Positions 1 through 5,167 of a stretch of DNA of 6,882 nt are shown piece by piece. The stretch spans positions 1 to 6,882 of the forward strand of contig JADLHV010000111.1 of the NCBI GenBank assembly GCA_020848595.1, in the 5' to 3' direction. The notes under the pieces are model-generated. The model saw only the letters and a program-made list of their open reading frames with translations. It searched no databases and was not told the origin of the DNA. How positions within the stretch are numbered: position 1 is the stretch's first letter; the number at the start of each line of letters is the position of its first letter. Both the position numbers and the translations under genes were made by a program. The DNA comes from Bacteroidia bacterium (GTDB taxonomy: Bacteria > Bacteroidota > Bacteroidia > NS11-12g > UBA955).

Positions 1-56
1 AGCGGTCTCACGAGCTTGCGAGTAAAGAAAAGTAAGCGCCATCAGCCTGCTTTACA

Positions 57-124
57 GGGCGGGTTGGTAATTTTTAATTCTGCTCATTTTTTTATGATTA
101 GTGTTTGAAAATTACCAGCCGCCC
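57..124. repeat. Imperfect inverted repeat (hairpin 1) in gene-free DNA
   Basis: Two arms, 57-74 and 108-124, are inverse complements apart from a small internal irregularity. Six GC-only outer pairs join 57-62 to 119-124. Then comes an asymmetric interruption (63-64 against 118), followed by ten pairs (65-74 with 108-117). The loop of about 33 nt is AT-rich. The large loop and only four T residues after the right arm argue against an ordinary intrinsic terminator. It sits immediately before a second, longer inverted repeat, so the two may belong to one element. Function unknown; it could be the end of a mobile or dispersed repeat, or a structured RNA. The structure is seen directly; any role is inference. 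Confidence 0.6.
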
Positions 125-135
125 TTTTGCCGTCT

Positions 136-218
136 GTTTGGAAAAACAGACCCAATTGTAACGAGCTCAAAGATTCCCTTTTGAGCTGTTACATTGGGTA
201 CCCCTGTTTTTCTCAAAC
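136..218. repeat. Long imperfect inverted repeat (hairpin 2), about 34 pairs
   Basis: By hand pairing, 136-171 folds onto 180-218 with an 8-nt loop (172-179). The paired blocks are 164-171/180-187, 157-162/188-193, 150-155/194-199, 141-149/204-212 and 136-140/214-218. The interruptions are unpaired single bases (T156 and G163 on the left arm, T213 on the right) and a 4-nt bulge at 200-203. Pairing may extend a little outward in broken form. The asymmetric extrahelical bases recall folded recombination sites such as integron attC, but I see no matching core sites and no integrase here, so that is speculation. A dispersed repeat or structured RNA is as likely. No protein reading across this region is credible. 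Confidence 0.65.
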
Positions 219-223
219 CGCCG

Positions 224-284
224 ACAACAGCAGTCTGCAATGGCGCCCGGTACAAACATGTTTACTGCTTGATTCTTAAGATTC
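224..284. repeat. Direct repeat copy A (61 bp)
   Basis: This segment aligns without gaps to 382-442, 158 bp downstream, with 50 of 61 positions identical by hand count. The longest shared block is GCCCGGTACAAAC (245-257). A six-base palindrome just before the conserved block is GGCGCC here and GGGCCC in copy B, so palindromic symmetry is kept although the bases differ. The copy follows directly on the long hairpin at 136-218. It may be a degenerate unit of a family repeated elsewhere in the genome; this cannot be told from the window. Confidence 0.6.
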
Positions 285-381
285 TTGTTTCAGTGCTTGA
301 ATTGTATGTTATCGTAAATAGATGTTTTGGAGCTATGAACAGAATAGAGTTTTTATTGCTAATTCTGGGTAATTATTATTT
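285..381. other. Spacer between direct repeats, no feature seen
   Basis: This is AT-rich DNA between the two copies of the 61-bp repeat. An open frame of 78 codons runs over 194-430, but it crosses the hairpin and both repeat copies, has no recognisable family or translation signal, and looks like a chance reading. No RNA gene or promoter is recognised. Confidence 0.4.
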
Positions 382-442
382 ACAACAGCTTTCTGAAATG
401 GGGCCCGGTACAAACGTGTGTAGTGTTTGATTTTAAAGAATC
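382..442. repeat. Direct repeat copy B (61 bp)
   Basis: Partner of the copy at 224-284: 50 of 61 positions match without gaps, including GCCCGGTACAAAC at 403-415. The differences are scattered substitutions rather than indels, consistent with an old duplication or with two members of a dispersed repeat family. No inverted repeat of the size seen at 136-218 flanks this copy. Confidence 0.6.
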
Positions 443-610
443 GAGTCGTAGCGGTCAAGCATAATATTTGAGTAATTATGCGCCTAGATTTTGCAATCTT
501 ATTAGAGTTTTTAGTAGTTGAATTCTAAAGATAAAGAAAAAAAATCACACCTAAATAGTGCACTCTTTAAAAGTATAGCACAATGAGTTAACCGCTTTGA
601 ATCTAAGACA
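443..610. other. Gene-free DNA downstream of aspS
   Basis: No gene is supported. A run of eight A (537-544) reads as eight T on the minus strand, downstream of the aspS stop. An imperfect dyad beginning GTGC and ending GCAC lies at 558-581, but it is separated from the T run by more than ten bases and pairs poorly inside. A weak terminator for aspS is therefore possible but not demonstrated. Confidence 0.35.
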
Positions 611-2356
611 CTACTGATTAACTCGAATATTCAATTCGTCTAATTGCTTCTTATCGATAGTCGAAGGAGCATCAATCATGGTATCTCGACCTTGATTGTT
701 TTTAGGGAAAGCAATAAAGTCTCTGATACCATCTGCCCCACCAAACAAAGAACACAAACGATCGAATCCGTAAGCAATGCCACCATGCGGAGGCGCTCCA
801 TATTCAAATGCGTTCATCAAAAAACCAAATTGATAGCGCGCTTCATCCTCACTAAAGCCTAACAATTTGAACATTTTCCCTTGCAAATCTTTATCATGAA
901 TACGGATAGAACCACCTCCCACTTCCACTCCATTAATAACCATATCGTAAGCATTTGCTCTGATAGAACCAGGATCAGTTTCTAACTTAGAAATATCTTC
1001 AGGTTTAGGACTTGTAAAAGGATGATGCATAGCATGCCATCTATTAGAATCAGAATCAAATTCTACAAGAGGAAAATCTAATACCCAAAGCGCTTTAAAT
1101 ACATTCTTATCACGGTATCCCAATCGCTGCCCCATTTCAAGTCGGAGCTCACTCATTTGCTTTCTAACTTGGATTGTACTTCCACTTAGGAGTAATAATA
1201 AATCGCCTGGTTTAGCACCACAATATTCTGCCCATGATTTTAAATCATCACTCGAATAAAACTTATCTACCGAAGATTTAAAAGAACCATCTGCATTACA
1301 ATAAACATAAATCAATCCTTTTGCGCCAATTTGAGGACGCTTAACCCATTCGGTTAATTCATCAATTTGTTTACGAGTATAATTAGCGCAATTATCCGCA
1401 CATATAGCAACAACACACTCAGCACTATCAAAAACTTGAAATCCCTTTCCTTGCGCTAAATCCGTCAAATATTTAAACTCCATTCCAAAGCGAATATCAG
1501 GTTTATCATTTCCATATCTTGACATTGCTTCATCAAAGCTCATGCGAGGTAGTTCACCGATATCAATTCCTTTAACCTCTTTGAACAAATGACGCGTCAT
1601 GCCTTCAAAGAGATTTAAAATATCTTCTTGTTCAACAAAGCTCATTTCACAATCTATTTGTGTGAATTCGGGTTGTCTATCTGCTCTTAAATCTTCATCA
1701 CGAAAACATTTTACTATTTGATAATATCGATCGAATCCACTTACCATAAGTAATTGCTTAAAGGTTTGCGGACTTTGAGGTAGAGCTTAAAATTGACCTT
1801 GATTCATACGACTAGGCACAACAAAATCGCGCGCTCCTTCAGGTGTTGATTTAATCAAAACAGGCGTTTCAACTTCAATAAATTCAAGATTATCTAAATA
1901 TTGACGCACATGTTTTGCTACTTGATGACGCAACATTAGATTCTTCCTAACTGGGTCACGACGCAAATCCAAATATCGGTATTGCATTCGAATATCATCA
2001 CCACCGTCTGTTTCATCTTCGATTGTAAAAGGCGGAGTAATTGCTGCATTAAGTATACTAAGCTCTTTAACTACAATTTCAATATGACCGGTTTGAATTT
2101 TATCATTTTTATTACTTCTCTCAGTTACAACACCTTTCGCTTGAATGACAAACTCTCTTCCTAATGTACGGGCTAGGTCCATTAAAGCTTTATCATATTC
2201 TTCATTAAAGCTGAGCTGAGTGATACCATATCGATCTCTTAAATCCACAAACGTTAAGCCTCCAAAATCTCGACGACGGGCGACCCAACCAGACAGTGTA
2301 ACAATTTCCCCGACATGTTCCATTCGGAGCTCTCCACAATTATGGCTTCTAAACAT
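611..2356 (-). pseudogene. aspS: Aspartate--tRNA ligase (AspRS), full length but with an in-frame TAA at codon 190
   Basis: Class II synthetase that attaches aspartate to tRNA-Asp in the cytoplasm. The frame runs 582 codons from ATG 2354-2356 to TAG 611-613, the usual bacterial length. The N-terminus (MFRSHNCGELR, then GWVARRRDFGG) is the OB-fold anticodon-binding domain and fixes the start. Motif 1 surrounds FIEVETPVLIKSTPEGARDF near residues 157-176. Motif 2 is FRDEDLRADRQPEFTQ (218-233), the bacterial GAD insert lies roughly at 290-400, and motif 3 is GIAYGFDRL (526-534). The only defect is TAA at 1787-1789, between NQGQF and ALPQSPQTFKQLL, where relatives have tyrosine (FYALPQSPQ). Frame is kept on both sides, so one substitution (TAT or TAC to TAA) suffices. 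Terminated product would be 189 residues without the active site; the other open piece (from Met204, 1747-611) lacks motif 1. Either a real nonsense mutation with a second copy elsewhere, suppression, or a sequencing error. Family identification is certain; functional status is not. Confidence 0.93.
1787..1789 (-). other. In-frame ochre codon replacing a conserved Tyr in aspS
   Basis: On the minus strand the codons read CAA TTT TAA GCT CTA CCT. Thirteen codons in the same frame (ALPQSPQTFKQLL) join the stop to Met204. An indel would have broken the frame, so homopolymer error is not the explanation. Nearby genes end in TAA, TAG and TGA at expected positions, which argues against stop-codon reassignment. 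Confidence 0.95.
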
Positions 2357-2360
2357 GCCG

Positions 2361-2368
2361 CAAAAATA
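2361..2368 (-). promoter_or_regulatory. Candidate -7 element of the aspS promoter
   Basis: The minus strand reads TATTTTTG, an exact match to the Bacteroidota -7 consensus TAnnTTTG. No clear TTG lies at the -33 distance. The box ends only four bases before the aspS ATG, so a transcript from it would start at or beside the start codon and be essentially leaderless. The region is T-rich, so a chance match is possible. Confidence 0.35.
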
Positions 2369-2487
2369 AGCCTATTTATGAAAGTTTGAAATCCGAATTA
2401 CGACAGAAAATCGACATAAATTTTTTCGACATTAAACATTTTAGAAAAAGGAACGACAATCAAGTAAAAAACAAACCAAAAACTATT

Positions 2488-2518
2488 TTGGAAAATTCAA
2501 CATCATATCGTAATATTG
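2488..2518 (+). promoter_or_regulatory. Candidate arsR promoter (TTG-N20-TAATATTG)
   Basis: TTG at 2488-2490 is followed after exactly 20 bases by TAATATTG at 2511-2518, one mismatch from the Bacteroidota -7 consensus TAnnTTTG. Transcription would start near 2523-2525, a few bases before the ATG at 2531. This placement argues against the in-frame TTG at 2516 as the start codon, because it lies inside the -7 element. Confidence 0.5.
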
Positions 2519-2525
2519 CAATCTG
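2504..2525. promoter_or_regulatory. Candidate ArsR operator, imperfect dyad over the -7 element
   Basis: An imperfect palindrome is centred on AATATT (2512-2517). Eight of eleven half-site positions pair across 2504-2525, with mismatches at 2511/2518, 2509/2520 and 2506/2523. It overlaps the proposed -7 element, which would let ArsR block its own promoter until arsenite binds. The dyad is seen; the assignment rests on the usual autoregulation of ArsR repressors. Confidence 0.4.
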
Positions 2526-2530
2526 TAAAT

Positions 2531-2854
2531 ATGGGACTGACTAAATCACACCAATTCTCGCTCTACCAAAATGATATCGCCTCTATCGCCAAAGCTATTG
2601 GACACCCAGCTCGCGTCGCTATTATCGAAATCCTCCTCACCAAAAAAAATTGTATCTGTAATGATATCGTCGATATTCTTCCGCTCGCTCAAGCTACCAT
2701 CTCACAACATCTTAAAGAACTTAAAACAGCCGGTATCATTCAAGGCACTATTGAAGGTAAAACGCTTTGCTATTGCATTAATAACGAAAAAATTAAACTG
2801 CTCTCTGAATTCTTACAATCTGTTAAAAATCACCAAATCTCCTGTGATTGCTAA
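2531..2854 (+). CDS. arsR: ArsR-family transcriptional repressor of the ars operon
   Basis: A 107-residue winged helix-turn-helix dimer of the ArsR/SmtB family, expected to repress this operon and release DNA on binding trivalent arsenic. The segment IAKAIGHPARVAIIEILL (19-36) is the family's opening helix region, and LAQATISQHLKELKTAGII (52-70) is the recognition helix. GTIEGKTLCYCI (72-83) forms the wing. Cysteines occur as three CxC pairs: C41/C43 in NCICNDI, C80/C82 in LCYC, and C105/C107 at the C-terminus. The C41/C43 pair matches the position of the arsenic-sensing ELCVC site in classic ArsR. I chose ATG 2531 over the longer in-frame TTG at 2516 because the latter lies in the promoter and adds residues without family support. 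It is the first gene of four on this strand and diverges from aspS. Function as an As(III) sensor is inferred from family and context; Sb(III) is another possible ligand. Confidence 0.9.
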   Translation: MGLTKSHQFSLYQNDIASIAKAIGHPARVAIIEILLTKKNCICNDIVDILPLAQATISQHLKELKTAGIIQGTIEGKTLCYCINNEKIKLLSEFLQSVKNHQISCDC

Positions 2855-2879
2855 TTTATAACTTACAAATAATAATTTT

Positions 2880-3359
2880 ATGAAGATCTCTGAACTCAAA
2901 AATCTCCTTTCTCAATCTCAAGAACTCAACTTCCTTGATATTAATGGACTCCCTATCCCTGCTCATTTCCATATCACTGAATTGGGCTTGATAAATCGCC
3001 ACTCTATTGATTGTGGTAAGGATATTCATCAACAATCTTTTGCTTGCTTTCAAATTTGGGTAGCAAATGATATTGAACACAGACTCTCTCCTTCTGGTAT
3101 GCTCGGCATTATCGAACTTTCTTTGCCTATAATTGGCCATGATGACCTTGAAATTGAAGTCGAATATCAAACTGAAACCATTGGTAGATATGACTTAATT
3201 TATAAAAATAATGCCTTTCAACTTGTTGCTAAATACACAGATTGCTTAGCTAAAGACAAATGTGGAATTCCGGAACCTCGAGCTAAGAAAAAACTTCAAT
3301 TATCGGAATTAGGCACTGACTCAAATTCTTGTTGCACGCCAGGAGGAGGCTGTTGTTAA
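2880..3359 (+). CDS. DUF6428-family protein of the ars operon, cysteine-rich tail
   Basis: A 159-residue soluble protein, recognised from memory as the DUF6428 type found in Bacteroidota arsenic operons; biochemical function is not established. No signal peptide or membrane segment is visible. Conserved-looking stretches are HFHITELG (29-36), HSIDCG (41-46), ANDIEHRL (62-69), DLEIEVEYQTETIGRYDL (89-106) and CLAKDKCGIPEP (122-133). The tail ends CCTPGGGCC (151-159). The eight cysteines are C45, C56, C122, C128, C151, C152, C158 and C159, with histidines H29 and H31 near the front. The paired cysteines suggest thiol-based binding of a soft metal or metalloid, for example an arsenite chaperone or buffer. 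It lies 25 nt after arsR and ends one base before acr3, so it is almost certainly co-transcribed and made with the efflux pump. The family name is a recognition call that a domain search would confirm; the role is inference. Confidence 0.8.
   Translation: MKISELKNLLSQSQELNFLDINGLPIPAHFHITELGLINRHSIDCGKDIHQQSFACFQIWVANDIEHRLSPSGMLGIIELSLPIIGHDDLEIEVEYQTETIGRYDLIYKNNAFQLVAKYTDCLAKDKCGIPEPRAKKKLQLSELGTDSNSCCTPGGGCC
3341..3349 (+). promoter_or_regulatory. Purine-rich Shine-Dalgarno-like site before acr3
   Basis: AGGAGGAGG lies 11 bases before the acr3 ATG, inside codons for the Pro-Gly-rich tail of the preceding gene. It is the only strong Shine-Dalgarno-like sequence seen before a gene in this window. 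Because the codons for Pro-Gly-Gly-Gly tend to give such a run anyway, its role in initiation is uncertain. Confidence 0.4.
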
Positions 3360-3360
3360 T

Positions 3361-4419
3361 ATGAATAAAAGATTAAAACTTCTGGATCGATACTTAAGTA
3401 TTTGGATTTTTATAGCCATGGGCTTAGGTATTTTTATTGGTTATTGGCTACCTCAATTCCCGATAGTGCTTAGTCAAATTTCTAATGGAACCACTAATAT
3501 TCCAATAGCAATTGGACTTATATTAATGATGTATCCTCCTCTTGCTAAAGTCAAACTAGAAAAAATACCTAGCTTATTCAAAAACAAAAAACGTCTCTCA
3601 ATAGCCTTGTTCATAACTTGGATAATTGGGCCGCTTTTTATGTTTATTCTCGCCAATATCTTCTTAGCCGATAAGCCTGAATATAGGACTGGTTTAATCA
3701 TTGTCGGTGTAGCACCATGTATTGCCATGGTAATAGTATGGAATGAATTAGCTCAAGGTAATCGCGAGTATGTTGCGGGTCTAGTTGGAATTAATAGCAT
3801 TATTCAAGTTTTATTCTTTAGCTCTATGGCATACTTCTATTTATATGCTTTACCTAAATTCTTAGGCCTTGAATCAATTGCAGTTTCTATTTCTATAACT
3901 CAAATCGCTGTAACAGTTGGCATTTACCTAGGCATTCCTTTTTTACTTGGCATAATTACCCGATATAGTCTCGTTGCACTTAAAGGTGAATCTTGGTATG
4001 AAAGAACCTTTATTCCAAAAATATCTCCAATTACTCTTATTGCTTTATTAGGTACAATTGTTTTAATGTTTAGTATGAAAGGTGATTCGATTATTCGTTT
4101 ACCCTTAGATGTGCTCAGAATTTCGATTCCCTTAATTATCTTTTTTGCAACAATATTCATAGGCACTTTTATCTTTTTAATGAAGACAAAGACACCGTAT
4201 GAGGATGCTGCTGCAATTTCATTTACAGCTTCAGGAAATAATTTCGAATTAGCCATTGCGGTTAGTATTGGCATCTTTGGGATTAATAGCGGTGAAGCTT
4301 TTGCTGGTGTTATTGGACCTCTCGTTGAAGTTCCAGCATTAATCTCACTTGTAAAATTAGCGCTCTATTTTAAAAGAAAATACTACAATGCTAAACCAAT
4401 CCATTCAAACCTTAATTGA
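3361..4419 (+). CDS. acr3: Arsenite efflux permease, ACR3 family
   Basis: An inner-membrane carrier of the bile/arsenite/riboflavin transporter superfamily that exports arsenite, probably using the proton gradient. The 352-residue length and about ten hydrophobic segments fit the family: roughly 13-30, 47-61, 80-103, 111-127, 138-164, 176-202, 222-238, 251-274, 294-308 and 313-336. The signature GVAPCIAMVIVWNELAQGN (116-134) contains C120, the family's conserved cysteine for As(III) transport. FTASGNNFELAIA (288-300) and GPLVEVPAL (319-327, with E323) are the other hallmark motifs, with the glutamate corresponding to the essential acidic residue. These motifs separate it from the unrelated ArsB pump. 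Its ATG follows the DUF6428 stop by one base, and its last 32 bases overlap arsC, so translation is probably coupled. It ends in TGA, unlike the other ars genes. Confidence in the family is very high; antimonite as an additional substrate is possible. Confidence 0.95.
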   Translation: MNKRLKLLDRYLSIWIFIAMGLGIFIGYWLPQFPIVLSQISNGTTNIPIAIGLILMMYPPLAKVKLEKIPSLFKNKKRLSIALFITWIIGPLFMFILANIFLADKPEYRTGLIIVGVAPCIAMVIVWNELAQGNREYVAGLVGINSIIQVLFFSSMAYFYLYALPKFLGLESIAVSISITQIAVTVGIYLGIPFLLGIITRYSLVALKGESWYERTFIPKISPITLIALLGTIVLMFSMKGDSIIRLPLDVLRISIPLIIFFATIFIGTFIFLMKTKTPYEDAAAISFTASGNNFELAIAVSIGIFGINSGEAFAGVIGPLVEVPALISLVKLALYFKRKYYNAKPIHSNLN

Positions 4420-5011
4420 ATCTAAGTTGCTCGATTTTTCAAAAATTGAGAAGGACCGTCTTTCTGTTTTAGAAAATTTGGCCCAAACCATTCAACAAAA
4501 TTTAGAACACCAACAGGCTTGTTCTGTCACGGTAATTTGTACCCACAATTCAAGAAGAAGTCAATTAGGACAAGTATTGATACAACTGGCAGCAGACTAT
4601 TATAACATCAAAAGTATTTCTGCCTATTCTGGCGGCACCGAAGTTTCTGAATTTAATATAAGAATGGTGAATGCTTTAATTCGGTGCGGATTTAATGTTC
4701 AAAAAAACGATCAAGTCATTAATCCAGAGTACTCAATTAGCTGGGGTGATAATGGCATCAACCACATGCAATCTCGCTTATACAATGATGCATACAACCC
4801 ATCTTCTAATTTCATAGCTATAATGGTTTGCGATCATGCCGACCAGAATTGTCCATTTGTTAGCGGTGCATCTAAACGTATCAGCTTACCGTATACCGAC
4901 CCTAAACAGTACGATGATTCAACAAACGAGGCAAAAGCTTATGATGACAAAATCATAGAAATGGGTCAGGAACTATTTTATATGATGAAACATGTTTCAA
5001 CTTTGCAATAA
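4388..5011 (+). CDS. arsC: Arsenate reductase, low-molecular-weight phosphatase type
   Basis: A 207-residue cytoplasmic enzyme expected to reduce arsenate to arsenite for export by Acr3. The phosphatase P-loop is ICTHNSRRSQ (50-59), with nucleophile C51 and R57 in the CX5R pattern. YTDP (169-172) supplies the likely general acid D171. C148 and C155 (CDHADQNC) have the six-residue gap seen between C82 and C89 of Staphylococcus aureus pI258 ArsC, suggesting a thiol relay resolved by thioredoxin. About 45 residues precede the P-loop, longer than classic ArsC, and helical; this extension and the length are, from memory, usual in the Bacteroidota branch often labelled protein-tyrosine-phosphatase. 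The start at 4388 overlaps acr3 by 32 nt in another frame. No later ATG lies before the P-loop, so this start is favoured. A true tyrosine phosphatase is the alternative, but the ars context and extra cysteines favour arsenate reduction. Confidence 0.88.
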   Translation: MLNQSIQTLIESKLLDFSKIEKDRLSVLENLAQTIQQNLEHQQACSVTVICTHNSRRSQLGQVLIQLAADYYNIKSISAYSGGTEVSEFNIRMVNALIRCGFNVQKNDQVINPEYSISWGDNGINHMQSRLYNDAYNPSSNFIAIMVCDHADQNCPFVSGASKRISLPYTDPKQYDDSTNEAKAYDDKIIEMGQELFYMMKHVSTLQ

Positions 5012-5090
5012 ATTCTACCGAATCACTTTGTAAATTATACAATTAATTTAATCATAAAGGCAATGTCCATCTCATTGAGTGGAAAACAAT

Positions 5091-5119
5091 TTACCCATAG
5101 AGGTAATCTATTTTCTTTT
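5091..5119 (+). terminator. Possible weak terminator or attenuator between arsC and the VWA gene
   Basis: Two short stems compete for the same bases: TTACC (5091-5095) with GGTAA (5102-5106), and ATAGA (5097-5101) with TCTAT (5107-5111). The second is followed directly by a T-rich run (5112-5119, one C). Each stem has only five pairs, and the second is AT-rich, so it would be weak. It may separate the ars operon from the next unit, but chance is a serious alternative. Confidence 0.25.
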
Positions 5120-5148
5120 TATTAAATATTTAACGAACATTGTGCACT

Positions 5149-5156
5149 TACAATTG
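5149..5156 (+). promoter_or_regulatory. Weak candidate -7 element for the VWA gene
   Basis: TACAATTG is one mismatch from TAnnTTTG and ends 11 bases before the VWA ATG. No TTG stands at the expected -33 distance, only AT-rich DNA. The 156-bp gap after arsC implies a separate promoter somewhere here; this is the best match seen, but it is weak. Confidence 0.25.
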
Positions 5157-5167
5157 TTATTATTATC

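Noticed and set aside
136..218. Integron attC site
   Set aside because: The bulged hairpin is suggestive, but the RYYYAAC and GTTRRRY core sites are not matched, and no integrase or cassette is present.
194..430. Open frame of 78 codons on the plus strand
   Set aside because: It crosses the long hairpin and both direct repeat copies, matches no family I know, and has no translation signal; probably fortuitous.
537..581. Intrinsic terminator for aspS
   Set aside because: The T run (minus strand) is more than ten bases from the only dyad (558-581), which pairs poorly.
1..600. tRNA, rRNA or tmRNA gene
   Set aside because: No T-loop GGTTCGA-type segment, acceptor stem with CCA or known RNA core is recognised on either strand.
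1748..1789. Frameshift between two halves of aspS
   Set aside because: Both halves are in the same frame. The 39 bases between the stop and Met204 translate to the expected ALPQSPQTFKQLL, so the defect is a nonsense codon, not a shift.
2516..2530. TTG at 2516 as the arsR start
   Set aside because: It lies within the proposed -7 promoter element and adds five residues with no family support; ATG 2531 fits better.
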